Assembly: GCA_003525075.1 (NCBI GenBank) | Contig: DQFO01000020.1 | Span: forward strand, 1-28,401 | Reading direction: 5' to 3' | DNA from: Clostridiales bacterium | Lineage (GTDB): Bacteria > Bacillota > Clostridia > TANB77 > CAG-508 | Length of the DNA stretch: 28,401 bases | Shown here: positions 8,882 through 16,313 of the stretch, in pieces | Layout: every line of letters starts with the position of its first letter | Numbering within the stretch: the stretch's first letter is position 1 | Notes under the pieces: model-generated | Databases searched by the model: none | The model's input: only the letters and a program-made list of their open reading frames with translations | What the model was told of the DNA's origin: nothing | Program-made: the position numbers and the translations under genes

Positions 8882-10039
8882 ATGTTTGACTACACTTATA
8901 ACTTTGAGTTAAGTAAAGAAAATCTAGCATCCTTAGAAATCGCAGTAAATCCAGATAATTATTGTTCTCCGCTTCTCAAAACTAGTATTGCAGAAACTCA
9001 AAAGCAGCTAACAGAAGATTCGAACTTTAAAAATAAGTTCTATAGTCTCTGCTTCTGCTCTATTATTTCACAAATGTGGAGTGCAAAGGCAACCAAATTT
9101 GTAGGAAAAAGTAATTTGATTTACAATCCTACACTAAATTGCTATGAATTTGCCGTCACTCATAAAATTATTGGTGAAACTCTTTCTATTACAAAAAGTA
9201 ATATGTTTGGTATGTTAAGTTCCAAACGGAAATGTGTTGGATTTCTGTATATCAAAATAAGTGTTATTGTCACTGACAATATCGTAATTCTAAAATCCAG
9301 GCATTATAAGTCCATTGCACAGCAACATCCTGTTTCATTCAAGGTTTGCCCTGATTATGAATATAGTTTAACTCCTTTTATTGTAAAAGATGGGAACATG
9401 TCTATGTGTGAGTCTTTTGAAAAAAAGCTTGCAAATGCTTTTTACAAAACACTTTCGCAAATTGCTGATTCTTTTGCAAACATCGAAATTTTTAACGGAG
9501 ATGTTTTAGATTGTTTAAATTTTCAAAATCCCAACAATTCTTATTCTTCTAAAGATTGTCAAGTAATTGAAGCAGTCTACTATATGGCTTGTAAGTTTTT
9601 CCCATTGTTTGCTTCTGTTGATTCTCAACAGCAAATTGAAATGTTAAAAACTGCAAGTGAAGAAACTCAATTTGAAGTAACAAATGCTAGAAAATATAAA
9701 GCAAATTTTCAAGTATCTGTTTTTGCAAAAAATCTATACTTTGAAATTATGAAAAAACATTTAGATACTGTTGCAATTTTTAGCAAATTTTCGAAAACTC
9801 TAACTATGCAAAAGTGGAATACTTCTCCTTCTTGTCTTCTGTATACAGAGAAAGATTTTGAAGAATTCGATTATTCTAATTGCAATCCTGAAGAACTTAT
9901 TTGGGTAAGATATGATAGTTCTAATTATAATGTCCAGGAACTCTATTCCAAACTAGTCCCAACAATTAGTGTAGTAAACGCTTTAAAAATCAACTGCTTT
10001 ATTGATGAAATCAATTTAGCAGATTCTCAAATTTCCTAA
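8882..10039 (+). CDS. Unrecognised 385-residue protein
   Basis: No family is recognised. The protein has mixed alpha/beta character, no signal peptide and no clear membrane span, though residues around 118-132 form a hydrophobic strand-like segment. It is rich in Asn, Ser, Phe and Lys and contains scattered Cys without a metal-site spacing. The start has an excellent GGAGGG site 6 nt upstream. It has a private promoter (8743-8771) and a perfect terminator (10044-10080), so it is a single-gene unit between rpoB and glmS. Codon choice uses more C-ending codons and CTC/CTT Leu than neighbouring glmS, which hints at separate origin. No function is assigned. Confidence 0.8.
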   Translation: MFDYTYNFELSKENLASLEIAVNPDNYCSPLLKTSIAETQKQLTEDSNFKNKFYSLCFCSIISQMWSAKATKFVGKSNLIYNPTLNCYEFAVTHKIIGETLSITKSNMFGMLSSKRKCVGFLYIKISVIVTDNIVILKSRHYKSIAQQHPVSFKVCPDYEYSLTPFIVKDGNMSMCESFEKKLANAFYKTLSQIADSFANIEIFNGDVLDCLNFQNPNNSYSSKDCQVIEAVYYMACKFFPLFASVDSQQQIEMLKTASEETQFEVTNARKYKANFQVSVFAKNLYFEIMKKHLDTVAIFSKFSKTLTMQKWNTSPSCLLYTEKDFEEFDYSNCNPEELIWVRYDSSNYNVQELYSKLVPTISVVNALKINCFIDEINLADSQIS

Positions 10040-10043
10040 AGCC

Positions 10044-10080
10044 AAATGCAGGTGGTTAATACCACCTGCATTTCTTTTTT
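10044..10080 (+). terminator. Terminator of the 8882-10039 gene
   Basis: A perfect 13-bp stem with a GC-rich core (10044-10056 with 10061-10073, loop TAAT) is followed by a long T tract. It begins 5 nt after the stop codon. Confidence 0.92.
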
Positions 10081-10093
10081 TTTCAAAAAGTAC

Positions 10094-10125
10094 TTGCACA
10101 AATATTTAATATATTATAATATAAT
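10094..10125 (+). promoter_or_regulatory. Promoter of glmS
   Basis: TTGCAC (10094-10099) is followed by TATAAT at 10115-10120 (15-nt spacer) and again at 10120-10125 (20-nt spacer). Neither spacing is ideal, but the element lies just before the ribozyme, as expected. Confidence 0.5.
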
Positions 10126-10173
10126 ACAGAAATTGAAATATAAAAAATATATTATGAAAGGAGTTTATTATTA

Positions 10174-10350
10174 AGCGCCAGAACACTATTGTGTTGACGA
10201 GGTCTAGAGCTAATCGAATTTTCGGCGGATACTCTAGTGGCTTAACTTAAGTCAAAGCATTATAACAAAAAACAATATAATATTGTAACAGAAATTAATG
10301 CATAAGTATATTTCAATTCCGCATATAAGGGATTTTATATCAAAAATCCT
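10174..10350 (+). ncRNA. glmS ribozyme: glmS ribozyme (GlcN6P-responsive self-cleaving riboswitch)
   Basis: The conserved core is plain: AGCGCC at 10174-10179, the P1 hairpin GAACAC-tatt-GTGTTGACGAGG, then ATCGAATTTTCGGCGGAT at about 10214-10231 and a CTTAA-containing segment. By analogy with the Bacillus element, cleavage is expected between A10174 and G10175. A later hairpin (10330-10336 with 10343-10349) may be P4. In this family glucosamine-6-phosphate acts as coenzyme: it triggers cleavage of the mRNA and so lowers glmS expression when product is abundant. The 3' boundary is approximate. The glmS ribosome binding site follows. Confidence 0.95.
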
Positions 10351-10379
10351 ATTCAATTATTTTTAAGGAGGATTCACAA

Positions 10380-12221
10380 ATGTGTGGAATTATTGGATAT
10401 ATAGGACATCAAAAAGCTAGTCCTATCTTAATTAATGGTCTTTTAAGACTTGAATACAGAGGTTATGACTCTGCTGGAATATCAACTATAGAAAAAAATG
10501 GTCTTTCAGTTATGAAAGATAAAGGAAGAGTTAAAAATTTATATAATTTAGATGGAATTGATTCTCTTGAAGGAACAATTGGAATTGCTCATACTAGATG
10601 GGCAACACATGGAAAACCTTCAAAAGAAAATGCCCATCCTCATTTAGATAATAGTAATACTTTTGCTGTTGTTCATAATGGAATTATTGAAAATTATAAT
10701 GATTTAAAAAAATTATTATTAGATAATGGTTATACATTTCATTCTCAAACAGATACAGAAATTATACCAAATCTTATACATTATTATTATTCAAAAGATA
10801 AACATAATGATGATAAAAAAGTCTTACGTGCTGTTCAAAATGCTTGTAAATCATTTAAAGGAAGTTATGCACTTCAAGTCATCTCTAAATATATGCCAGA
10901 TAATATGATTGTTGTTAGAAAAGATAGCCCTCTTGTTATAGGAAAAGGTAATGGAGAAAACTATATTTCTTCTGATATTCCTGCAATTCTATCCTTTACA
11001 AAAGATTTTTATCTTTTAAATGATAATGAATTTGCTCTTCTTTCAAGAGACAATGTTGAATTTTTTGATATTGATTTAAATAAAATAGATAAAAAATTAA
11101 CAAGCATTGAATGGAATGCTAGTGCTGCAGATAAAAATGGTTTTGATGATTATATGTTAAAAGAAATATTTGAACAACCAACAGCAATAAGAGAAACTAT
11201 TGGTTCACGTTTACCAGAAAATGAGCCTTGTAATTTTGATGATTTAAAATTTACCAAAGAATTTTTATCAAAAATAAATAAAATATATATAGTAGCTTGT
11301 GGAACTGCAATGCATGCTGGACTTTCTGGGAAAATTGCAATTGAAAACTTATGCAATATCCCAGTTACAGTTGATATAGCTTCAGAATTTAGATACAGAA
11401 ATCCAATTATTGATAAAAATACTTTATGTATTTATATCTCTCAATCTGGCGAAACTGCTGATACTATTGCTGCATTAAAACTTGCAAAATCAAAAGGAGC
11501 TACAACACTTGCTGTATCAAATGTCATTGGAAGTTCTATTACAAGAGAAGCTGATTACTCTATTTATACACATGCTGGACCAGAAATTGCTGTTGCTTCA
11601 ACCAAAGCTTATACTTCTCAAGTTATGTTACTTATAATTTTAGCAATTTATTTTGCTGAAATATTAGGATCTACTCCATCTTCAGAATTAACAAAATTAA
11701 AAAAAGATATCTTTAATCTTCCTGATAAAATTGAAGAAGCATTAAAATCTTCTGAAGAAATTAAAAATTATGCAAAAAATATTTATCAAGAAAAAGATGT
11801 TTTTTTCTTAGGTAGAGGTATTGATTATAACACTGCTCTTGAAGCTTCTTTAAAACTAAAAGAAATTTCTTATATACATTCAGAGGCATATGCTGCTGGT
11901 GAATTAAAACATGGACCTATTGCATTAATTGAAAATGGAATATCTGTTATAAGTATTATTACAGATAAGAATTTAGTTGAAAAAACTATTAGTAATATTC
12001 AAGAAGTTATTACACGTGGTGCAAAAACATTAGTTATCACAAGTCAAGAATTACCAAGTAATAATATAGACACAATTGTTAAAATTCCAAACACAAATAT
12101 TTTGCTTTCACCTATTGTTGCAATTGTTCCATTACAATTACTTTCTTATTATATTTCAAAAGAAAAAGGATTAGATGTTGATAAGCCAAGAAACCTTGCA
12201 AAATCAGTAACAGTTGAATAA
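10380..12221 (+). CDS. glmS: Glutamine--fructose-6-phosphate aminotransferase (isomerising)
   Basis: Converts fructose-6-phosphate and glutamine to glucosamine-6-phosphate and glutamate, the entry step to UDP-GlcNAc and peptidoglycan. It has 613 residues, normal length. Cys2 after Met is the N-terminal nucleophile of the glutaminase domain (MCGIIGYIG), with RWATHG and DTE motifs following. Two SIS sugar-isomerase domains fill the C-terminal half, with CGTAMHAG, SQSGETADT and AYAAGELKHGP, and the end DKPRNLAKSVTVE is typical. AAGGAGG lies upstream of the ATG. Regulation by the ribozyme in its leader is expected. Confidence 0.98.
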   Translation: MCGIIGYIGHQKASPILINGLLRLEYRGYDSAGISTIEKNGLSVMKDKGRVKNLYNLDGIDSLEGTIGIAHTRWATHGKPSKENAHPHLDNSNTFAVVHNGIIENYNDLKKLLLDNGYTFHSQTDTEIIPNLIHYYYSKDKHNDDKKVLRAVQNACKSFKGSYALQVISKYMPDNMIVVRKDSPLVIGKGNGENYISSDIPAILSFTKDFYLLNDNEFALLSRDNVEFFDIDLNKIDKKLTSIEWNASAADKNGFDDYMLKEIFEQPTAIRETIGSRLPENEPCNFDDLKFTKEFLSKINKIYIVACGTAMHAGLSGKIAIENLCNIPVTVDIASEFRYRNPIIDKNTLCIYISQSGETADTIAALKLAKSKGATTLAVSNVIGSSITREADYSIYTHAGPEIAVASTKAYTSQVMLLIILAIYFAEILGSTPSSELTKLKKDIFNLPDKIEEALKSSEEIKNYAKNIYQEKDVFFLGRGIDYNTALEASLKLKEISYIHSEAYAAGELKHGPIALIENGISVISIITDKNLVEKTISNIQEVITRGAKTLVITSQELPSNNIDTIVKIPNTNILLSPIVAIVPLQLLSYYISKEKGLDVDKPRNLAKSVTVE

Positions 12222-12242
12222 TTATTTTTTTATATTAAACAC

Positions 12243-12287
12243 AAATAAACTATTAAGTAATAAATTACTTAATAGTTTATTTTTAAT
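12243..12287. terminator. Bidirectional terminator between glmS and the M23 peptidase
   Basis: An 18-bp perfect stem (12243-12260 with 12265-12282, loop TAAA) has T-rich tails on both strands. It sits between two convergent genes and abuts the stop codon of the peptidase gene. Confidence 0.8.
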
Positions 12288-13263
12288 TATATAGATACTT
12301 TTGAGGATTAATTGCTACTCCGTTTAATCTTATTTCTAAATGTAAATGTGGTCCTGTTGTATTTCCAGTCATTCCAACTTCTGCAATTATATCTCCTGAT
12401 GATATTTTTTGACCAACTTTGGCATACAACTTATTACAATGTGCATACCATGTTTCTACACCATTTCCATGATCAATTTTTACAAGATTTCCATAAGATC
12501 CATTATATTGTGCAAAAACAACTGTACCATCTGCAACAGCTTTTATTTTCGTTCCAAATGCACATGCTATATCTGTTCCTGTATGTGCTCCAGATCTTAT
12601 TCTACTTACATTTCCAAATCTTGAACTTACATATCCATTAACAGGAAGTGAAGCTAATAATACCCCATTTATTGATGGTAATTTTGTTTTTTCATCTTCT
12701 TCTATTAATATATCTACTTTTTGTTCAACTTCTTGTTTGGCAACTTCTACTGATTGTATTCCTATTTCATTAATATTTTCTGTATAATTTGTTGTTACTG
12801 CTAAATCTAATTGAATTGTATCATCTTTATGCTCTTCTTTTATTTGTTCAACAGCTTCTTCAGCTTCTTCTATATTATCAACATAAGTTATTGTTTCAGC
12901 ATTCAAAATTACAGCATAATATTTATACATTACTTTTGCATCATCTTTTAATGCTAACATTATTTCATCTTCATTTGTTGTTAAACTTTTTTCTACTAAT
13001 TTTAATTCATATTTTGGCATATTATCTAATGTAACAAAATCTATATTTTCTCCATCCATATCAATTATTTCTGATTGAATTCTATTTTGTAATTCTGCTG
13101 CATTACTTACATATCCTATTTGTTCTCCACACAAACTTACTACATATGTTGGCTTATACTTAAATAAAATAATCGCTATTATTAAGCCTAATCCTAACGC
13201 CATTATTGTAAAAAACTTACAGCTTTCTTTCGTATAGTATTTTAGCTTTTTCTTAAAAATAAT
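12283..13263 (-). CDS. Membrane-anchored M23 family metallopeptidase (LytM-type)
   Basis: Predicted zinc endopeptidase acting on cell-wall peptide cross-links outside the membrane. Counting from the first ATG (13203), HxxxD is at His207/Asp211 and the HLH motif at His286/His288, with another His at 255: the full M23 site. The stretch in between is probably a stalk. The ATG at 13203 has no ribosome binding site and would start inside the membrane segment. An in-frame ATT at 13263 lies 7 nt after AAAGGAG and adds 20 residues, including the basic KKKLKYYTKESCK before the hydrophobic span. I prefer this rare start; the conservative start is 13203. It is a single gene with promoter at 13321-13349. 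Confidence 0.85.
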   Translation of the reverse strand: MIFKKKLKYYTKESCKFFTIMALGLGLIIAIILFKYKPTYVVSLCGEQIGYVSNAAELQNRIQSEIIDMDGENIDFVTLDNMPKYELKLVEKSLTTNEDEIMLALKDDAKVMYKYYAVILNAETITYVDNIEEAEEAVEQIKEEHKDDTIQLDLAVTTNYTENINEIGIQSVEVAKQEVEQKVDILIEEDEKTKLPSINGVLLASLPVNGYVSSRFGNVSRIRSGAHTGTDIACAFGTKIKAVADGTVVFAQYNGSYGNLVKIDHGNGVETWYAHCNKLYAKVGQKISSGDIIAEVGMTGNTTGPHLHLEIRLNGVAINPQKYLYN

Positions 13264-13320
13264 TTATCCTCTCCTTTTTATTGCTTATCTTATAAGCTGA
13301 ATTTTTAGCGACCAAGATTT

Positions 13321-13349
13321 ATTATACCATAATTTTACTCATTTTGCAA
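13321..13349 (-). promoter_or_regulatory. Promoter of the M23 peptidase gene
   Basis: On the minus strand TTGCAA (13349-13344), 17-nt spacer, TATAAT (13326-13321). The transcript would start about 50 nt upstream of the ATT start at 13263. Confidence 0.6.
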
Positions 13350-13484
13350 ATTTTAAATTTTCATTTCTTGTTTCTTAAGTATTTTCAGCTCTTTAATATT
13401 CTAAAAAATTACTTTTTATTATATATATTACTCATTTTTCCTGCATTTTATTCACTTTTTCTCTATTTTCCTCGTTTTTTTATG

Positions 13485-13513
13485 TTGAAAAAATAAATAC
13501 ACTATGATAATAT
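13485..13513 (+). promoter_or_regulatory. Probable promoter of the pseudouridine synthase gene
   Basis: TTGAAA (13485-13490), 17-nt spacer, TAATAT (13508-13513), about 30 nt before the gene. The -10 is imperfect. Confidence 0.4.
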
Positions 13514-13541
13514 ATTAGTATATTTTAATTTGGAGGTTATT

Positions 13542-14405
13542 TTGAAAACTTTAATTGTTACTAACAAATATAATGGAAAAAAACTTTGTAATTTTATTTT
13601 AACGTCTTTTCCAAATTTATCTCAAAATACTTTATACAAAGCTCTTAGACAAAAAGACATAAAAATTAATGGAAAAAGAGTTAATAAGGATTGTATTATT
13701 TTTGAAAATGATGAATTAAATATATTTATTGCAGATTCTTTGCTTTTCCCACAAATTAATTTAGATATTGTTTATGAAGATAATAATATTTTAGTAATTA
13801 ATAAACCCATAAATCTTGAAGTTGTTGGTGAAAATAGTTTAACAACCTTAGTTCATCAAAAATATCCCAAACAAAAACCAATGCCTTGTCATAGACTTGA
13901 TAGAAATACAACTGGATTAGTTTTATTTGCCAAAAATGATACTGCTTTAAATATTTTATTTGATAAATTTAAAAAACATGAGATAAAAAAATCTTATACT
14001 GCTTTAGTATATGGCATTCCAAAAATAAAAAAAGCTAGATTAGAATCATATTTATTCAAAGATAATAAAAAATCTATCGTATATATATCAGATGATTTTA
14101 AACCTGGATATCAAAAAATTATAACTTCTTATTCTGTAATAAAAGAATTTGATAATAATACTTCTTTGTTAGAAATTAATTTAGAAACTGGTAGAACACA
14201 TCAAATTAGAGCTCATTTAGCTCATATTGGATATCCTATAGTTGGTGATGGTAAATATGGCATTAATCAAGTAAATAAACAATTAGGTTATAAATATCAA
14301 CAGCTTAATAGTTTTAAATTAGAATTTAATTTTGTAACAGATGCTGGTATTTTAAATTACTTAAATGGTACGGTCATTACACAAAAAGCACTACATTTGA
14401 TTTGA
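13542..14405 (+). CDS. RluA-family 23S rRNA pseudouridine synthase
   Basis: Isomerises specific uridines of RNA to pseudouridine. It has 287 residues from the chosen start. An N-terminal S4-like RNA-binding segment (about 12-65; LYKALRQKDIKINGKRV) is followed by the catalytic domain. The HRLDRNTTGLVLF motif gives catalytic Asp120, and ETGRTHQIRAHLAHIGYPI is the second family signature. The TTG at 13542 was chosen because GGAGG ends 5 nt before it; an in-frame TTG at 13530 overlaps that site. The stop codon lies in the loop of its terminator. The exact target (RluC, RluD or another) cannot be told from sequence alone. Confidence 0.92.
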   Translation: MKTLIVTNKYNGKKLCNFILTSFPNLSQNTLYKALRQKDIKINGKRVNKDCIIFENDELNIFIADSLLFPQINLDIVYEDNNILVINKPINLEVVGENSLTTLVHQKYPKQKPMPCHRLDRNTTGLVLFAKNDTALNILFDKFKKHEIKKSYTALVYGIPKIKKARLESYLFKDNKKSIVYISDDFKPGYQKIITSYSVIKEFDNNTSLLEINLETGRTHQIRAHLAHIGYPIVGDGKYGINQVNKQLGYKYQQLNSFKLEFNFVTDAGILNYLNGTVITQKALHLI

Positions 14406-14426
14406 TCAATCAATGTAGTGCTTTTT
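14383..14426 (+). terminator. Terminator overlapping the end of the pseudouridine synthase gene
   Basis: A 15-bp stem (14383-14397 with 14412-14426) ends in a T run, and the stop codon lies in the loop. Coding sequence and terminator therefore share bases. Confidence 0.75.
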
Positions 14427-14440
14427 AATAATTAAAATTT

Positions 14441-14473
14441 AAAGAAAAAACTCTCCACATTTCTGTAGAGAGT
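14441..14473 (-). terminator. Terminator of the 14499-14789 gene
   Basis: A 9-bp stem (14450-14458 with 14465-14473) has a G-U wobble only on the minus strand and is followed there by TTTTTTCTTT. Confidence 0.8.
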
Positions 14474-14498
14474 AAAAAGATTATTTCTTTTTAATTAA

Positions 14499-14789
14499 TC
14501 ATATTTTTCCAAGTACCCGTTTAATTCTTGCGTCTTTCATAAATCCAAATTCTCTATTGTTCATAAGGACACCAAAGAAATGGTCTGTATCATCTCTTCG
14601 AATTTCTACAATTTTGCCAATTCCTCCATGACTAATCCCTGGACAAATGTTTCCATGGCCATCATCAGTTACCTGTACTAAATCATACAGTCGATATTTA
14701 TCCTCTCCATTAACCCGAACTGCAACAGGAATGTTGAATTCATCAATAACAAGCTGATAATTAGAATAACTAGTTCTTTCAAGCTTCAT
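14499..14789 (-). CDS. Unrecognised small protein, 96 residues
   Basis: Family not recognised. It is a soluble, charged protein with no signal or membrane segment. Alternating hydrophobic residues with repeated Gly and Asp (DLVQVTDDGHGN, GKIVEIRRDD, FFGVLMNNREFGF) suggest a small beta-barrel, SH3- or KOW-like, which would fit an RNA- or protein-binding adaptor; that is inference. AAGGAG lies 9 nt before the ATG. It is a one-gene unit with its own strong promoter and terminator, sited just beyond the 3' end of tRNA-Thr. Its G+C content is higher than that of neighbouring rluA. Confidence 0.75.
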   Translation of the reverse strand: MKLERTSYSNYQLVIDEFNIPVAVRVNGEDKYRLYDLVQVTDDGHGNICPGISHGGIGKIVEIRRDDTDHFFGVLMNNREFGFMKDARIKRVLGKI

Positions 14790-14840
14790 AATACTTTTCT
14801 CCTTGCGTAATAACGCGTTTTATATTGTGTATTTCCTTTT

Positions 14841-14869
14841 GATGCAACGGAGTTACAAAATGTTACATC
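14841..14869 (-). promoter_or_regulatory. Leader inverted repeat of the 14499-14789 gene
   Basis: On the minus strand GATGTAAC (14869-14862) pairs with GTTGCATC (14848-14841), 8 bp with one G-U wobble, in the leader just downstream of the promoter. A second small inverted repeat, GCGT-aata-ACGC, lies at 14805-14816 next to the ribosome binding site. These may be operator or RNA control elements. Confidence 0.4.
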
Positions 14870-14876
14870 ACTTATA

Positions 14877-14904
14877 ATTATAGCATATTTACATAAATTG
14901 TCAA
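14877..14904 (-). promoter_or_regulatory. Promoter of the 14499-14789 gene
   Basis: Perfect TTGACA (14904-14899), 16-nt spacer, perfect TATAAT (14882-14877) with extended -10 TGC. Confidence 0.8.
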
Positions 14905-14952
14905 TATACTATTTGTATATATCTATTCTATTAGTTAGAAATAATACGTCAT

Positions 14953-15028
14953 TGGTGCCACCAAGCAGAATCGAACTGCTGGCCTACGGGTTACGAATCC
15001 GTCGCTCTACCAACTGAGCTATAGTGGC
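14953..15028 (-). tRNA. tRNA-Thr (anticodon CGT)
   Basis: A complete 76-nt cloverleaf on the minus strand. The acceptor GCCACTA pairs with TGGTGGC (one G-U), the D arm contains AGCTCAGTTGGTAGAGC, the anticodon loop is TTCGTAA, and the T loop is TTCGATT. The terminal CCA is encoded. It reads ACG codons. It has its own promoter just upstream and lies between two unrecognised one-gene units. Confidence 0.95.
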
Positions 15029-15040
15029 AAATACAAAATT

Positions 15041-15069
15041 ACTATAACACATTTTTCTTTAAATAACAA
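15041..15069 (-). promoter_or_regulatory. Promoter of tRNA-Thr
   Basis: TTGTTA (15069-15064), 17-nt spacer, TATAGT (15046-15041), 13 nt before the tRNA 5' end. Confidence 0.55.
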
Positions 15070-15089
15070 TATATTTAAAAATATTTCTT

Positions 15090-15126
15090 CTAAAACGAAA
15101 AAGGACACTACTCCAAAGTAGTGCCC
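15090..15126 (-). terminator. Terminator of the 15160-16089 gene
   Basis: A 9-bp stem (15103-15111 with 15118-15126; one G-U on the minus strand) is followed on that strand by TTTTTCGTTTT. A second hairpin, TCTAACA/TGTTAGA (15134-15150), lies between the stop codon and it. Confidence 0.8.
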
Positions 15127-15159
15127 TTCTTCGTCTAACATACTGTTAGAAATTATAGA

Positions 15160-16089
15160 TTAACCATCGATATGTGCAGAAATAAGCTTCTGAATCTTGT
15201 CATCAGAGACAAGCATCTTATACTGCATATCATTGCAGAGATAATATTCAACCAGAGTCACGAACTTAAGTGCCTTAGCATACTCCTGAGCCGAATCAAA
15301 GCCTGCCTTGATCATATCCTGAAAATCAGGCTTAAGTTCAGTTGGAATCTGCTCAACCTTGAGATTTGCGACGCCTTCGACTTCACAAGTAGAAATAAAG
15401 GTGCCACATGCAGGAATTTCTCCAGAATAACCAGGAGCAATCAGATAAACCATCTGATTTTTGGCCGTTTCAATCTTATTTTCGATTTCTCCCAACTTTT
15501 CATTAAGCTTCTTGATCTTCTTACTGAAAGTTGCAACCTCCTTTTCTGCATTCTTCTGAGCAGTCTTTGCCTTCTGCAATTCCTGACGTGCATTGTTAAA
15601 TGCTTCAGTTGCCTTCTGCAGAACCCGCTCACAGGTTTCCTGAAGCATTTTGGCTTCAGTCATCTTCTTCTCTTCAGCAGAAATTTCAGCAACAGTGTCA
15701 GCATGACTCTTTTCGAGATTTGCCATATCATCATTCTTGATGCCGACAACGGTAACTTTGCTCACAGTTTCAGGCTTGCTTTCAGTCTTAGCTTCTGCAG
15801 AAGCTTTTGCTTCCACTTTAGTAGTAACAGTTGCCTTCTTCTCGTTTGCCTTTGCCTTGTTGCTCATTTTCTTTTCCTCCGCATCATTTTTTTCCAGTGC
15901 TCTTTTAATTCGATTAAACAGAGTCTTGTTGTCGATAACCTTACTCAATTCATCAAGCAAACTTGCCTGATCTTTGAAATCAAGATGCCTCTTTTCAACA
16001 ACCTGGCTCGTAGAGCAATGATACTTCAGGATATCATCAGAAATAGTGCTCCAGCCGATAATCTGACCATTAATGTTCTTCAAATCCAT
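15160..16089 (-). CDS. Unrecognised Ala/Lys/Glu-rich coiled-coil protein, 309 residues
   Basis: No family is recognised. Three parts are visible: a compact N-terminal part (1-70), an Ala/Lys/Thr-rich linker (75-120), and a long heptad-like coiled coil (about 125-215), followed by a globular C-terminus (220-309) with PGYSGEIPACGTF. There is no signal peptide. ATG 16089 is preceded by GAGGTG. A second in-frame ATG at 15867 (Met75) has a perfect GGAGG 8 nt upstream, so a 235-residue form may also be made. Base and codon use are clearly foreign to this region: AAG for Lys, many G/C-ending codons. It is a single-gene unit with a consensus promoter, a palindrome at the expected transcript start, and its own terminator. 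A structural or scaffold role is only a guess. Confidence 0.8.
   Translation of the reverse strand: MDLKNINGQIIGWSTISDDILKYHCSTSQVVEKRHLDFKDQASLLDELSKVIDNKTLFNRIKRALEKNDAEEKKMSNKAKANEKKATVTTKVEAKASAEAKTESKPETVSKVTVVGIKNDDMANLEKSHADTVAEISAEEKKMTEAKMLQETCERVLQKATEAFNNARQELQKAKTAQKNAEKEVATFSKKIKKLNEKLGEIENKIETAKNQMVYLIAPGYSGEIPACGTFISTCEVEGVANLKVEQIPTELKPDFQDMIKAGFDSAQEYAKALKFVTLVEYYLCNDMQYKMLVSDDKIQKLISAHIDG
15867..15880 (-). promoter_or_regulatory. Internal in-frame ribosome binding site and start
   Basis: GGAGG (15880-15876), 8-nt spacer, ATG (15867-15865) inside the 15160-16089 gene, in frame at Met75. It is stronger than the site at the annotated start. It marks the boundary between the N-terminal part and the linker/coiled-coil region. 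Confidence 0.55.
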
Positions 16090-16163
16090 AATTTTTTCAC
16101 CTCAAAAAATTTTTTTCTTGTTGTTTCGACTTTGTTGCCAAAAGGTGACTATAAAAATAGACC

Positions 16164-16177
16164 TAATGTCGACATTA
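16164..16177 (-). promoter_or_regulatory. Palindromic putative operator
   Basis: The 14-bp perfect palindrome TAATGTCGACATTA starts 3 nt downstream of the -10 box, covering the expected transcription start of the 15160-16089 gene. The position fits a repressor site. It does not match the Gram-positive LexA box. Confidence 0.5.
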
Positions 16178-16179
16178 CT

Positions 16180-16208
16180 ATTATAGCACAAACTTATCAG
16201 TATGTCAA
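16180..16208 (-). promoter_or_regulatory. Promoter of the 15160-16089 gene
   Basis: Perfect TTGACA (16208-16203), 17-nt spacer, perfect TATAAT (16185-16180) with extended -10 TGC: a full consensus sigma-A promoter. Confidence 0.88.
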
Positions 16209-16256
16209 TTTTATGTAAATTTACACTTATTTTTTATATTTATTTATTGATTTACC

Positions 16257-16285
16257 TTGTATATTGGTAAAAATTGTGATATAAA
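16257..16285 (+). promoter_or_regulatory. Probable promoter of the walR-like gene
   Basis: TTGTAT (16257-16262), 17-nt spacer, TATAAA (16280-16285), about 30 nt before the start codon. It diverges from the strong promoter at 16180-16208. Confidence 0.5.
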
Positions 16286-16313
16286 ATATGTATAACTTAA
16301 TCGGAGGTCTTAT

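Noticed and set aside
15172..16218. Long plus-strand open frame (348 codons) opposite the coiled-coil gene
   Set aside because: It has no ribosome binding site or promoter, and its product is an implausible Leu/Phe/Cys-rich mix. The minus-strand gene has a consensus promoter, ribosome binding site, terminator and heptad pattern; the opposite frame is open as a by-product of its codon use.
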